Source: CAYGBW01 sp964348185 (GTDB lineage: Bacteria > Desulfobacterota > BSN033 > WVXP01). From it: a DNA stretch of 64,000 bases. The stretch lies in contig CAYGBW010000101.1 of NCBI GenBank assembly GCA_964348185.1, positions 1 through 64,000 of the forward strand. The letters are read 5' to 3'. Within the stretch, counting starts at the first letter, position 1. Each line of letters begins with the position of its first letter. Positions 8,534-17,705 of this stretch are shown here, in pieces. The notes beneath the pieces were generated by a model. That model saw nothing but the letters and a program-made list of their open reading frames with translations, had not been told where the DNA came from and did no database searches. Made by a program: the position numbers and the translations under genes.

Positions 8534-8931
8534 TCACAACAGGGGAGAGCTAGCTTTCTCAACCACAGAGAACTCTCTGTTGTTAGGATGTTTGGATAGG
8601 GTCTTCAGGATCGGATTGATTTTGATTGCCCAGCCGATTCTCGTGCTTCCCAAGGTCCCTTGGACAAGGCCAACCCATTCAGGGGTCCCATCTCTCAAGC
8701 TCAAAACCGGTGCACCGCTGTCACCGGGCACGACGCCATTTGAGATCACAAAGAGATCGCCATCTCTGATGTCCTGTGCTCGACATGAGAGATTTCCTTC
8801 CTCGATGTAACGCAGCCATATTGAGTAAGCAGTATGAAGATGGCCATGGCGATCAGGGCAAGCCTCTTCAGAAATGGTGATCCCCTCTCCGTTTTGCCCA
8901 ACCAAAGGGCTAGGAGCAGATAGAGAGTCAT
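8534..8931 (-). pseudogene. Broken trypsin-like serine protease lipoprotein
   Basis: Two pieces in different frames. From 8931, one frame has a lipoprotein-type signal (KRLALIAMAIFILLTQYGC, lipobox ending at Cys). From about 8820 to 8534, another frame has the catalytic-serine region of a chymotrypsin-fold protease (ISNGVVPGDSGAPVLS, then EWVGLVQGT and IGWAIKINPI). The part that should carry the catalytic His and Asp is missing and the frames do not join, so a deletion plus frameshift has inactivated the gene. It lies divergent to the Lrp regulator. Confidence 0.55.
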
Positions 8932-8958
8932 TTCTATTCATCCGAAACAAAATAAGGA

Positions 8959-8987
8959 TTGTTTTTTCTTTTTATAAATAATATAAA
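8959..8987 (+). promoter_or_regulatory. Candidate sigma-70 promoter for the Lrp/AsnC gene
   Basis: TTGTTT (8959-8964), a 17-bp spacer, then TATAAA (8982-8987), in a short very AT-rich stretch about 90 bp upstream of the regulator's ATG. Lrp-family genes are commonly autoregulated and AT-rich DNA is their usual target, but no specific operator is evident. Confidence 0.4.
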
Positions 8988-9078
8988 CAAGCCCCAGATA
9001 TCTTTTCGAATTACTGAAATACGATTGAGATCTTCTCCGAATCGAGATAAAATCAAGGACAAATGGGGGCGATTCACC

Positions 9079-9525
9079 ATGGATACCATCGACAGAAAGA
9101 TTCTTAGCCTTTTGCAGGACGACGGCAGGACAACCGTTCTCGACATTGCCAGAGCGGTCAACCTTTCCTCGCCCTCGGTCTGCGAGAGGTTGAAGAAACT
9201 CCACAACAGGGGTTACATCAAAAAGTATGTGGCCATCTTGGATGAAAAAAAACTGGGAAAAGAGACAACCGCCTTTGTTCACGTCAATATCAAATATCCC
9301 AAATACCTTCCGGGCTTTATCTCAAAGATCAGGGAGTTTCCAGAAATACTCGAGTGCCATAGGATCACCGGGAACCATTCCTGTATTCTCAAGGTTAGAG
9401 TGGAGAACACCGAGGCTCTCGATCAGCTCTTGACCCAACAGATTGGAGAAATCGAGGGGGTAACCAATTCAACCACTGAGATGGTTCTCTCGACGATAAA
9501 AGAAGAGACAAAATTGAACCTCTGA
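9079..9525 (+). CDS. Lrp/AsnC-family transcriptional regulator
   Basis: The start MDTIDRKILSLLQDDGR is the canonical Lrp N-terminus, so ATG 9079 is chosen although the frame is open further upstream. Residues 1-60 form the helix-turn-helix domain (TVLDIARAVNLSSPSVCERLKKLHNRGYI). Residues about 65-140 form the RAM/AsnC ligand-binding domain (TAFVHVNIK, FPEILECHRITGNHSCILKVRV). 148 residues, normal for the family. It likely senses an amino acid; the target genes are unknown. The neighbours are a broken protease (divergent) and a convergent nicotinamidase-like gene. Confidence 0.9.
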   Translation: MDTIDRKILSLLQDDGRTTVLDIARAVNLSSPSVCERLKKLHNRGYIKKYVAILDEKKLGKETTAFVHVNIKYPKYLPGFISKIREFPEILECHRITGNHSCILKVRVENTEALDQLLTQQIGEIEGVTNSTTEMVLSTIKEETKLNL

Positions 9526-9663
9526 TCTGGTTGGTTTTGGGGAGCGACATGTGATCCACGCGTGGGTGGATCGCTGGGGTTATCAGGCGTCTTTTTCAGC
9601 TCCCTCGGTCGAAGGAGGGAAAAGCCCCAAAGGCGATGTTTCTCTACTGAGAGACGGACCAGG

Positions 9664-10323
9664 CTAAGATTGAATTTTGTCCAGGTCGAGCTGGTCGATG
9701 AGGACGATACCCCGATGCTCCATCTCATCCAGGGCCTTTTGGTAGGTTTCGGGGGTAACCCCTCGAGTCAGGTTCTTAATCACAATCACCTTGTACCCTC
9801 GAACTACTGCGTCAAGGGCTGTGGCTTTGACGCAGTAATCAGTAGCAATGCCGTAAATCACCAATTGAGTTATCCTTCTCTCCTGAAGGAGGGGGTGAAG
9901 GTCTGTCTTGTGTCCTCCATCATCCTCGAATCCCGAATAGCTCTCAAACTCAATTTTCGAGCCTGTCTTTACAACAACCTCGAAGAGTTTCTCATCAAGA
10001 AGCAGCTTGGCACCCTCCGTTCCCTGTACACAGTGAGGAGGCCACAAAACCTGCGCTTTGCCCCGGACGGTGATCACATCAAACGGTTTCTTGCCTTTGT
10101 GGCTGGTAAAAAATGAGATGTGTTCACGAGGATGCCAGTCCATGGTCGCAAAAATCGGTAAGCCCTCCCGTTTCAGCATCTCGGTGCTTTCCCTCACCTG
10201 ATCGATGAAATCCTGGTCTGTCCCTTCGACGGCCAAGGCCCCGTCTGCGAGATGAGTAAAGTCTCTCTGAACATCGATCACAATGACCCCTATCTTCTCT
10301 TTTTCCTTGCTCAGCATCCCCAT
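9664..10323 (-). CDS. Isochorismatase-family cysteine hydrolase, nicotinamidase-like (PncA)
   Basis: 219 residues. The catalytic triad can be assigned: Asp in VIVIDVQRDF, Lys in VVVKTGSKIEFESYSGF, and Cys in YGIATDYCVKATALDA. The metal site is in ATMDWHPREHISF (Asp and two His). WPPHCVQGTEGA is a hallmark of nicotinamidases, which convert nicotinamide to nicotinate in NAD salvage. Pyrazinamidase-type side activity is common in the family. Length fits bacterial PncA. Transcribed leftward and convergent with the Lrp gene. Confidence 0.85.
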   Translation of the reverse strand: MGMLSKEKEKIGVIVIDVQRDFTHLADGALAVEGTDQDFIDQVRESTEMLKREGLPIFATMDWHPREHISFFTSHKGKKPFDVITVRGKAQVLWPPHCVQGTEGAKLLLDEKLFEVVVKTGSKIEFESYSGFEDDGGHKTDLHPLLQERRITQLVIYGIATDYCVKATALDAVVRGYKVIVIKNLTRGVTPETYQKALDEMEHRGIVLIDQLDLDKIQS

Positions 10324-10680
10324 ACCTCATTCTTAAGGGAGTATTGCCTAAGTATAAATCGTTTTGAGCGGTTCTTCGAGTTTTTTTTCAGATCAATCCT
10401 GGGGAATGGTCGTTGGAGTTCCACTCTCTCCCAGGATTTGAGTCAAAAGGCCGAGTTCCCCCTCCTTCCTTGGAATCAATACCCATGAGAAGATTGGATC
10501 ATTCGACAAAGGATTTCATCTTCATTCCAATCCCCATCTCACATAACCTCTCGACGAATCGATGTCACACTGGGGAGTTCTTCATTCCCGAGGCCAAAGG
10601 GAGCAGATTCTGATCCCGGAAACCCCTTCATTCCATCCTGCACCGGTCTCACCTTGGTTCTACAGCGATTGCTGGACGAA
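10324..10680. other. Intergenic stretch without recognisable gene
   Basis: About 360 bp between two leftward genes (sigma factor and nicotinamidase). I see no supported reading frame, repeat or convincing terminator. Confidence 0.45.
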
Positions 10681-11820
10681 TCAGGTGCACTGGGTCTTGA
10701 GTCTTCTGATCGCCCTCCCTTCGATTTGTCGGACCCTCTCTCGTGAAATGCCAAAACGCCTTCCGATTTCTTGGAGGGTGTAGCTTGTTGGTTCGCCAAT
10801 ACCGAACCGAAGGCGCAGAATCTGCTCTTCCCTCGGCTTGAGCAATGAGAGGAGATCCCTGGTCCTCTTCGCGAGGTCCATGTTCCTGAGGAGGTTGTCG
10901 TTGTAGCTCATGCTTGCTTCGCTCTCGATCAAACCCTCCAGTTTGCCACCATCATCGCCCACGGGAGTTTCCAAAGAGACCGGCTTCTGCATCAAATTGA
11001 GGGCCTTCAGCACATCTGTCAAGGAAATTCTTGCCTGTTCGGCAATCTCCTCAGCCAAGGGGTCTCTGCCTAAGTTCTTGATCAGTTGGGACTTCGCCCG
11101 GTCAACTCTTCTTCTTGTCTCCAACAGGTGGACAGGAATCCTCACGGTTTTTGATTTGTTAGCCAAGGCTCTCGTTATGGCCTGCCTGATCCACCACGAC
11201 CCATAAGTGCTGAACTTGTATCCCTTGCGATAGTCGTATTTTGTGACGGCCTTCATCAATCCCAGATTTCCTTCTTGAACCAGGTCCAAGAGAGAGAGGC
11301 CACGGTTGACATAAATCCTGGCAATGCGGACAACCAGCCTTAAGTTGGACTGAATCATCTCCGCCTTTGCCGCTTTCACATCGGCCTCTGTTTTTCTCAG
11401 CTCTGACAGGCAATCGCCGAGTTCATTCTCATCACTCCCAGAGTGTTCCCGTAATTTCTCTTGCTCTAGAACGATTTTCCTGATCATTTCCTCTTTGGAA
11501 TGCGTTTCGTCTTCCTGTTCCTGCTCGACCCAGTCCCGATAAGGGTTCTGATTGGCTCGGTCGATCTTCTTCAAAAGATCTAAACATTTCAGAATGAGTG
11601 TGGTCAGCCTCTGCTCACCAAGCTGAATGCGCTCGCCGAGCTCAATCTCCCTCGCCCTTGTGAGGAGTGGAATTTTGACCATCTCCTTGAGATATACCCC
11701 GGCGATGTTTTCATCATGATCCCCCACCTCCTTATGGCCATCGGCTCCTTCTTCCCCCTCAGACGTGGTGGGGTCTAGGATTCTTCGTTCCTCTGAGTCT
11801 GCAATATAAAACATGATCAC
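10681..11820 (-). CDS. RNA polymerase sigma-70 family factor (RpoD/RpoS-like)
   Basis: 379 residues. Region 1.2 is DENIAGVYLKEMVKIPLLTRAREIELGERI. Region 2 is NLRLVVRIARIYVNRGLSLLDLVQEGNLGL and DYRKGYKFSTYGSWWIRQAITRAL (-10 recognition). Region 3 is HLLETRRRVDRAKSQL. Region 4 is SLLKPREEQILRLRFGIG plus LQEIGRRFGISRERVRQIEGRA (-35 helix-turn-helix). There is no long region 1.1 or non-conserved region, so it is a group 2 (RpoS/SigB-like) factor and probably not the housekeeping RpoD. An acidic insert of about 30 residues (EQEQEDETHSKEE) lies between regions 1.2 and 2. No anti-sigma gene is adjacent. Confidence 0.9.
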   Translation of the reverse strand: MIMFYIADSEERRILDPTTSEGEEGADGHKEVGDHDENIAGVYLKEMVKIPLLTRAREIELGERIQLGEQRLTTLILKCLDLLKKIDRANQNPYRDWVEQEQEDETHSKEEMIRKIVLEQEKLREHSGSDENELGDCLSELRKTEADVKAAKAEMIQSNLRLVVRIARIYVNRGLSLLDLVQEGNLGLMKAVTKYDYRKGYKFSTYGSWWIRQAITRALANKSKTVRIPVHLLETRRRVDRAKSQLIKNLGRDPLAEEIAEQARISLTDVLKALNLMQKPVSLETPVGDDGGKLEGLIESEASMSYNDNLLRNMDLAKRTRDLLSLLKPREEQILRLRFGIGEPTSYTLQEIGRRFGISRERVRQIEGRAIRRLKTQCT

Positions 11821-12244
11821 CTCCCGTAGTCCGGCGTCTCTCTGACGCGTCGTAACTCATGGACGTCCGTATTGCTCAGGCGTTATGTTCTCCTCACACG
11901 CTATGGCCGCCGATGCAAAAGATCGTCCTTGCAGCGGGGGCAAGAGTGTGAAACCATTTGTCCCCTATCACCGGGGCGTGTGGGGCTCATCCTCCCCGGG
12001 GAGAATGTGGGCACTTCACAGAGGCGTTCCGATGTCCCAGAGATTATCACTGCCCCCTCCTCTTAATGATTGTAGACGCAGGAAATGAGAAGTAAATGGG
12101 GTAAACCCTGTATTTGGTGAGAAGAAACACTGCATTTTGAGGTCGATTTGATGTGTAGATTCCCTGGGGGAGAAGATCTTGACAACGCCGGTCCCCCGGG
12201 CCTCCCGGGCAAGCCTTTGAGGATCCGATGAGTTGCATATCGGA
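11821..12244. other. Intergenic stretch upstream of the sigma factor gene
   Basis: About 420 bp with no supported gene. It contains a CTCCCCGGGGAG palindrome near 11991-12002 and should hold the promoter of the leftward sigma factor gene, which I could not pinpoint. Confidence 0.4.
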
Positions 12245-12652
12245 CTAGTCCCCCATTTTGTCTTGACCATTCAGATCGGTCTCCATCCCTGCCAGGATGG
12301 ATTCAACCAGTGCCAGAATCTCCTCCCCTGTGGAACGGCCCTTGGAAATAAAATGACTGGCCCCATATTGATACGCTGCGTGTCGATATTCGGGCAAATC
12401 ATAGCTGGTGAGGATGATGATAATGATCTTGGGATGGGAAGCCTTTATTTTCTTGGTAAGCTCTAGACCGTTTTCCCCGGGCAATTTAATGTCCATGAAG
12501 ATGAGATGGGGCCGGAGGACCTTGACTTTTTGCAGTATGCCCTTTCCGTCAGCGGCTTCCCCAACCTCCATAGAAGGAAATCGCTCGCGTAAAATCCCCT
12601 TGAGGGATTGTCGAAAGGAAGCGTTGTCCTCAACGATCAAAGTCCTGAACAT
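12245..12652 (-). CDS. Single-domain response regulator (CheY-like receiver)
   Basis: 135 residues made only of a receiver domain. Acidic pair in LIVEDNASFRQSL, phospho-acceptor Asp in HLIFMDIKLPGENGLE, Thr/Ser in IIIIILTSYD and Lys in ASHFISKGR. There is no output domain, so it must act through protein contact or feed a phosphorelay. The FRQSLKGILRERFP opening and the alternation resemble receivers of NarL-type regulators lacking the HTH. Divergently transcribed from the LuxR-type regulator, with about 165 bp of shared promoter DNA. Confidence 0.85.
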   Translation of the reverse strand: MFRTLIVEDNASFRQSLKGILRERFPSMEVGEAADGKGILQKVKVLRPHLIFMDIKLPGENGLELTKKIKASHPKIIIIILTSYDLPEYRHAAYQYGASHFISKGRSTGEEILALVESILAGMETDLNGQDKMGD

Positions 12653-12818
12653 GCTGAATCATCCGTAAAAGCGATCCTGATTGGGATGGGCTGGCGCTTC
12701 CGAGGGTACATTCTGTAATCTTTTCTTTACTCTTCTCGCAGAGCGTGGTAAATAGGGTGTGTACTGTATTCACAGCCCGGTGAGACTGTATTTTTGAGTA
12801 AGAATGGGGGGAGAAGGA

Positions 12819-13472
12819 TTGAGCAAGCAACGCATCTTGATAGCCGAAGACCATACGATCCTGCGAGAAGGACTGAAGGCGATCCTATCCTCGAATCCGG
12901 ATTTTGATATCGTCGGAGAGGCAGAAGATGGCCGTGATGCTATTCGATGGGCCAGTAAACTCATGCCTGACCTTATCTTGATGGACCTTTCCATGCCGAG
13001 GATGAATGGCATGGAGGCTATCAGAGAGATAAAGAGGCGATGCCCGGCGACAAGGATCTTGGCTTTGACCGTTCACAGGACCGAGGAATACATCCTCGCG
13101 ACCCTGCAGGCGGGTGCGGACGGATATGTCTTGAAGGATGCAACCCAAGCCGAGCTGATGATGGCCATAAACAGTGTTTTGGCTGGGAAGCCCTATCTTA
13201 GCCCTGGAGTTTCTGAAAAGGTGATCGGGGGGTACCTCGAAGGGAGAAAAACTTCGACATCCAGCTCACCGTGGGATACCGTGACCCAGCGAGAGCGAGA
13301 GGTTCTGAAGCTGATTGGCGAGGGGTACAAGAACAAAGAAATTGCCGATTATCTTTGTATCAGTATAAAGACGGTGGAGAAACACCGGGCCAATCTCATG
13401 AAGAAGTTGGACCTCCACAGTGCTTCGGCCATGACAGCATTTGCCATGGATAAAGGGTTGATTACGCGGTAG
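12819..13472 (+). CDS. NarL/FixJ-family response regulator with LuxR HTH
   Basis: The receiver domain (residues 1-120) has acidic pocket AEDH, phospho-acceptor Asp in PDLILMDLSMPRMNGME and Lys in GYVLKDATQAEL. The LuxR-type DNA-binding domain (about 150-215) reads VTQREREVLKLIGEGYKNKEIADYLCISIKTVEKHRANLMKKL. I prefer the TTG at 12819 over the ATG at 12804: it gives the family-typical opening (M)SKQRILIAEDH, and the purine-rich GGGGGAGAAGGA directly before it is a better Shine-Dalgarno than anything before 12804. A cognate kinase may have been the broken gene just downstream on the other strand. Confidence 0.9.
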   Translation: MSKQRILIAEDHTILREGLKAILSSNPDFDIVGEAEDGRDAIRWASKLMPDLILMDLSMPRMNGMEAIREIKRRCPATRILALTVHRTEEYILATLQAGADGYVLKDATQAELMMAINSVLAGKPYLSPGVSEKVIGGYLEGRKTSTSSSPWDTVTQREREVLKLIGEGYKNKEIADYLCISIKTVEKHRANLMKKLDLHSASAMTAFAMDKGLITR

Positions 13473-13567
13473 GGATCGGTCAGGCCTGATGGATGAAGAA
13501 TAATAGATGAATGGCCGCTTGCAGTCTCTTTTCTGATCCTCCCTCATCTTCATTCCAAAAGACGTGG

Positions 13568-13765
13568 TCATTGGGCATGGACCGTGGGCCCTTTTCCTCT
13601 AACGGACTCAGTAGACAAAGCCCCACGTGATGGTTCTGTCCCCTCTCTCGTCATGGAGACTGTCAATCCTCTGCTGGCGTTCTCCAGAGAGACTATGGTC
13701 TCCAAATCGAATCCCTGTCCGTTGTCCTTGACGACCCGTTCGATCCAGCCTGCCCCCGGTCGGTT
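13568..13765 (-). pseudogene. Remnant of a histidine kinase ATPase domain
   Basis: On the minus strand, between a TAG at 13768-13766 and a TGA at 13570-13568, the translation reads WIERVVKDNGQGFDLETI, then SRGLTVSMTREGTEPSRGAL and STESVRGKGPTVHA. DNGQGF is the G1 box, the R-G-L-x-x-S-M block and the G-K-G-T/P-T-V ending are the F/G2 region of the NarX/DegS-type HATPase_c domain. Nothing of the dimerisation or sensor part can be read upstream. Small internal losses and the absence of a start mark it as a pseudogene fragment. Confidence 0.6.
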
Positions 13766-13943
13766 CTACCCTAATGACAGATACAGGGAGAGAACGTTAG
13801 GGGAGGGGATGGGATCGGCGAGGCCCTTTGGAACGGTCTTCCATGGGTCGGTATCTCGCTTGATTGTCTTATCGTCACTCTGCTATGGTAACACAGGATG
13901 TCTCACTCCCTGCAGGAGGATGACGAATTCAGGAGGTTCTGTC

Positions 13944-15467
13944 GTGAAGGCCCTTTTGGAGAAACTACATCTCACGGACGTGAATTCCGGTGCATGCACG
14001 GGCCAGGACGAATGGATCACGGACCCGAAGGGAGAAGAACTGGTCTCATACAACCCGACAACCGGGGAGCCCATCGCCCGCGTCGTTGAGGCCACTCCTG
14101 AGGTTTTTCATAAGGTGACCGAGGTAGCGGCGGCAACATTCAAAAAATGGCGTGAAACGCCGGCCACCAAACGCGGCCAGGTGGTACGAGACCTTGGCAG
14201 CGCCCTTCGTGAGTTCAAGGACCCACTCGGTGACCTGATCTGTCTGGAGATGGGCAAGATCAAGGCAGAAGCGCGAGGTGAGGTTCAGGAGATGATCGAT
14301 ATCTGCGATTTCGCCGTCGGTCTCTCCCGTCAGCTCTATGGCCTGACGATGCACTCTGAACGGCCGAAGCATCGTCTGTACGAGCAGTGGCATCCCCTCG
14401 GGGTGGTGGGTGTCATCACGGCCTTCAACTTTCCGGGTGCTGTCTGGTCGTGGAACGCGGCCATTGCATCCGTGTGCGGCGATGTGGTGATCTGGAAGCC
14501 TTCGACCCTCACCCCCCTTACGGCTGTTGCGGTGCAGCATATTACCAACCGGGTGATGGCCGATCATGGGTTCTCTGGCGTATTCACTCTGGTGGTCGGT
14601 CCTGGCGGGGACGTGGGGGATCTCCTGCTCAAAGACAGCCGGGTGGTCCTGGTCTCTTTTACCGGATCGACCCAGGTAGGCCGTCATGTCTCACAAACCG
14701 TGGTTCAGCGCTTCGGGCGAACCATTCTGGAAATGGGCGGGAACAACGCCGTTATTGTCACCGAGGATGCAGACCTCGACCTTGCGACTCGGGCGATCCT
14801 TTTCAGCGCTGTCGGAACGGCTGGACAGAGGTGTACCACCACCCGTAGAGTCATCGTCCAAGAGGCCATCGCTCAGGATTTGACAGAACGACTCCTAAAG
14901 GCATACCAACAGGTTCGTATAGGCGATCCCCTTGACGAGACGAACCTTATGGGTCCCCTGGTGACAACCGGTGCCGTGGAAGAGATGTTCAAAGCCCTGG
15001 AGCAGGCGATCGCAGAGGGCGGCGAGATCCTCATTGGTGGCAAGAAGCTCCCGGACCTGGGACCGAACTTCGTCGAGCCGACCATTGTGAAAATGCCGGC
15101 CCAGACTGAGATCGTCAAGCGTGAGACCTTTGCACCGATCCTTTATCTCATTGCATACAAGGGGTTCGAAGAAGCCATCAGACTCAACAACGAGGTGCCC
15201 CAGGGTCTCACGAGTGCTATTTTCACCGAGAGCATGCGCAAGGTCGAAGCCTTTCTTTCAGTAAGTGGCTCGGACTGCGGCATCGCAAACGTCAACATCG
15301 GCACCTCAGGGGCTGAAATCGGGGGTGCCTTCGGCGGAGAGAAGGAGACCGGCGGGGGGAGGGAGTCCGGGTCAGATGCCTGGAAGGGCTACATGCGGCG
15401 CCAGACGAATACCATCAACTGGTCTGGTGAACTGCCCCTGGCCCAAGGTATCAGGTTCGGCGACTGA
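13944..15467 (+). CDS. Aldehyde dehydrogenase, ALDH7 type (aminoadipate-semialdehyde dehydrogenase-like)
   Basis: 507 residues. I chose GTG 13944, which has an AGGAGG Shine-Dalgarno at 7 nt; the ATG at 13920 abuts its own Shine-Dalgarno too closely. NAD-binding features are VVGVITAFNFPGAVWSWN and VSFTGSTQVGRHV. The general base Glu is in ILEMGGNNAVIV and the nucleophilic Cys in GTAGQRCTTTRRVIV. GGNNA in place of GGKNP, FNFPGAVWSWNAA and GTSGAEIGGAFGGEKETGGGRESGSDAWKGYMRRQTNTINW are the antiquitin/AmaB signature. Expected reaction: NAD-dependent oxidation of aminoadipate semialdehyde (piperideine-6-carboxylate) in lysine catabolism, or a related aldehyde. No lysine aminotransferase is adjacent. 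Confidence 0.9.
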   Translation: MKALLEKLHLTDVNSGACTGQDEWITDPKGEELVSYNPTTGEPIARVVEATPEVFHKVTEVAAATFKKWRETPATKRGQVVRDLGSALREFKDPLGDLICLEMGKIKAEARGEVQEMIDICDFAVGLSRQLYGLTMHSERPKHRLYEQWHPLGVVGVITAFNFPGAVWSWNAAIASVCGDVVIWKPSTLTPLTAVAVQHITNRVMADHGFSGVFTLVVGPGGDVGDLLLKDSRVVLVSFTGSTQVGRHVSQTVVQRFGRTILEMGGNNAVIVTEDADLDLATRAILFSAVGTAGQRCTTTRRVIVQEAIAQDLTERLLKAYQQVRIGDPLDETNLMGPLVTTGAVEEMFKALEQAIAEGGEILIGGKKLPDLGPNFVEPTIVKMPAQTEIVKRETFAPILYLIAYKGFEEAIRLNNEVPQGLTSAIFTESMRKVEAFLSVSGSDCGIANVNIGTSGAEIGGAFGGEKETGGGRESGSDAWKGYMRRQTNTINWSGELPLAQGIRFGD

Positions 15468-15737
15468 CAGGGCCAGACGGCTATTCGCCTCGCCAGGTTG
15501 ATCGGGGGGCCCTTCCCCTGAACCCTCCCAATGCGCTATGGGACGGACCGGGACCTGGCCTTCTGGCGGCTGGATTCCTTCCTCTTCCCCTATCTCGTCT
15601 ATTTCTCCCCCCTGAAGGGTTGCAGGGCTGGGTGGAACCTGAGATGACGGTTCATTGAAAAAACCGAAAAGGAGAAGATTCAGGAGAAGAAAAGCACCCA
15701 AGAGGGGCAAAAGCCTTTGACCATCTATCGCCGTCAT
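15372..15737 (-). CDS. Possible small single-pass membrane protein
   Basis: 121 residues from ATG 15737, which is preceded by GAAGGTGAG at normal spacing. The N-terminus has one strong membrane segment (LLPLLGAFLLLNLLLFGFF), followed by a proline- and glutamate-rich tail (VPPSPATLQGGEIDEIGEEE). The last 95 nt overlap the convergent aldehyde dehydrogenase gene, which is unusual and lowers confidence. No family recognised; the C-terminal third may be antisense read-through and not a meaningful sequence. Confidence 0.35.
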   Translation of the reverse strand: MTAIDGQRLLPLLGAFLLLNLLLFGFFNEPSSQVPPSPATLQGGEIDEIGEEEGIQPPEGQVPVRPIAHWEGSGEGPPDQPGEANSRLALSVAEPDTLGQGQFTRPVDGIRLAPHVALPGI

Positions 15738-15916
15738 ATCGAGTCTCACCTTCTTTCTGGCAGACTACTTCCCCCTTCACGATAGGGTAACACCGATCTC
15801 TGGGGATAGGTGACCCTGTCGATCCCCATTGGGTCATGGGCTGTTGACTCCCTTTGAAACGACTGTTGCTCGAACCCCTCATCCCTGAAGCGCTTTTCAA
15901 TCGACTTCGGTTTCTA

Positions 15917-16441
15917 TCATTCGCTTTTTCCAAACCTCTCATAGGAGACGATCTCTTGGAGGGGTTTCCTGTGACTCTTCGGGGTCTCATCAGGGAATCC
16001 GACGGGCATCAGACTACTCACCCTCAAGCGTTTCGGAATCTTCAGAAGTTTCTTGACGGGCCCCTCGGATTTGGTATTCGCGATAAGAATCCATGAACAC
16101 CCCAACCCGAGGCTGTGAGCGGCCAGTGCCATACTCTGATGGGCCAACCATCCTGCCTCCATCCAATGTTGGGAATCCTCCTCGGGATCGGCGCAAATCA
16201 CAACCGTGACCGGAGCTTCAACGATTCCCTTGTAATAAACGCTCCTTCCGGCTTCCTCGCTCAGCCTTTTTTTGGTTTCCTCCTCCTGAACCACGATGAA
16301 TTTCCAGGGCTGGGCATTGCTGAAAGATGGCGCCCACCGGCCCGCCTCCAGAATCGCTTCCACTTTCTCCCTCGGAACGGGTTGTTGTCTGAACTTCCTA
16401 ATGGTCCTTCGGTTTAGGATAGCTTTGATGACCTCGTTCAT
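15917..16441 (-). CDS. Nitroreductase-family FMN protein
   Basis: 174 residues from ATG 16441, chosen because of its GGGAGGGA ribosome binding site; the frame is open upstream. FMN-binding hallmarks: ILNRRTIRKFRQQPVP near the N-terminus (Arg for FMN phosphate), ILEAGRWAPSFSNAQPWKFIVV, and LGLGCSWI towards the C-terminus. The family catalyses NAD(P)H-dependent reduction of nitro compounds, quinones or flavin chemistry in cofactor biosynthesis; the substrate is not predictable. It is followed on the same strand by non-coding DNA and preceded by the threonine ammonia-lyase gene (43-bp gap), probably one operon. Confidence 0.85.
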   Translation of the reverse strand: MNEVIKAILNRRTIRKFRQQPVPREKVEAILEAGRWAPSFSNAQPWKFIVVQEEETKKRLSEEAGRSVYYKGIVEAPVTVVICADPEEDSQHWMEAGWLAHQSMALAAHSLGLGCSWILIANTKSEGPVKKLLKIPKRLRVSSLMPVGFPDETPKSHRKPLQEIVSYERFGKSE

Positions 16442-16484
16442 TTTTCCCTCCCAAACGATCGATCCCCACAATCCTTAGTGGACG

Positions 16485-17705
16485 TCATACCACCGGGCAG
16501 ATGGGATCGAGGTCCACCGTGTAGTCTTCCCCCTTCAATCCATCGAGGATTTCCTGGATATGATCGAATCCTCTTGTCTCCAGTTCCAGAACGACCTTGG
16601 AACTTCCAATGGGGATCTCCTTTGAAGTTCGGTCATGGTAGATATGGAGAGTATTGGCTCTCCTTGCAGCGATTGCCCTAGAGAGATTTGCAAGGGAGCC
16701 CGGGGTGTCTCGAAGGGTGACACCGATTCGGATGAGTCGACCTGTCTTTGAGAGACCCTGGCCGATGATGCGGTCGATGAGGTTTACATCGATGTTCCCA
16801 CCACTGATCACCAAAACACAGTTGGATCCCGTGGGTTTCACTCCTCCACCCAACAGGGTGGCGAGGGGAGCCGCACCGGCTCCCTCTGCGACGATTCTCT
16901 TCCGCTCGATCAGCATGAGTATGGCTGCAGCGATCTCATCCTCCTCGACGGTGACCAATTGGTCGACGTATTTCTGGATGATGGGAAAGGTGATTTTTCC
17001 AATGCTTTTTACGACAATCCCGTCGGCGATGCTGGGCCCCGGCCTGACAGGAACGATTCTTCCTTCTCTCACGGAGTGAAAGGCCGAAGCGGATGCAGCG
17101 GCTTCCACCCCAATCACCTGAACTTTGGGATTTTTCTCCTTGACCGCGATCGATATGCCCGAGATGAGGCCCCCACCCCCGACAGGAACGATAATGACAT
17201 CCACTTCGGGAAGCTCGTCCATGATTTCAAGGCCGATAGTCCCCTGACCGGCGATGATATCCTCATCGTCAAAGGGATGGATCATGGTGAAACCCGTTTG
17301 CTCGAGTTCCCTCGCACGTTCTTCGGCCTCTCCGAAGGATTCTCCATCAAGGATGACCTTTCCCCCATATCCTTTTGTGGCCAGCTGCTTCGATATGGGA
17401 GCGTGGAGGGGCATGACAATGGTGGCGGGGATACCTTTGTTAGACGCGGCCAAGGCCACCCCCTGGGCGTGATTGCCCGCTGACACAGCGATAACCCCTT
17501 TTCCCCCCGTAGAGGCTCCCAGTCTTGAGATCTTATAGGAAGCTCCCCGTATCTTAAATGATCCGGCCCTTTGAAGATTCTCCAGCTTTAGATAGACCTT
17601 TGGACCCACCGTGGCGCTGATCGCGTCGGACAGGAGCAAGGGGGTGGAACGGATTGTTCCTCGGATAGTGTGGCGGGCTCGTTCGATCTCCTTCAGTCCG
17701 ATCAT
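16485..17705 (-). CDS. ilvA: Threonine ammonia-lyase with C-terminal ACT domain
   Basis: 406 residues. PLP fold-type II catalytic domain (1-315): PLP Lys in [15 protein letters not shown], the glycine loop [11 protein letters not shown], and [13 protein letters not shown]. The ACT regulatory domain (about 325-400) reads [22 protein letters not shown] and [14 protein letters not shown]. This architecture is that of the ~400-aa TdcB/IlvA form that deaminates threonine (and serine) to 2-oxobutyrate, the entry to isoleucine synthesis. The gene symbol follows the family; a catabolic role (TdcB-like) is possible. Confidence 0.85.
   Translation of the reverse strand: MIGLKEIERARHTIRGTIRSTPLLLSDAISATVGPKVYLKLENLQRAGSFKIRGASYKISRLGASTGGKGVIAVSAGNHAQGVALAASNKGIPATIVMPLHAPISKQLATKGYGGKVILDGESFGEAEERARELEQTGFTMIHPFDDEDIIAGQGTIGLEIMDELPEVDVIIVPVGGGGLISGISIAVKEKNPKVQVIGVEAAASASAFHSVREGRIVPVRPGPSIADGIVVKSIGKITFPIIQKYVDQLVTVEEDEIAAAILMLIERKRIVAEGAGAAPLATLLGGGVKPTGSNCVLVISGGNIDVNLIDRIIGQGLSKTGRLIRIGVTLRDTPGSLANLSRAIAARRANTLHIYHDRTSKEIPIGSSKVVLELETRGFDHIQEILDGLKGEDYTVDLDPICPVV

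Noticed and set aside
9553..9572. Hairpin GATCCAC-GCGTGG-GTGGATC as a terminator between the Lrp and nicotinamidase genes
   Set aside because: No T-run follows, so only a weak structural hint is left; not called as a terminator.
12130..12230. GC-rich inverted runs (CCCGGGCCTCCCGGG)
   Set aside because: Looks like local base composition; no matching repeat copies or T-run seen.
13584..13943. A 120-codon N-terminal extension of the aldehyde dehydrogenase
   Set aside because: The ALDH family begins near GTG 13944, which has a good AGGAGG; the upstream stretch has non-protein content and overlaps a minus-strand kinase remnant.
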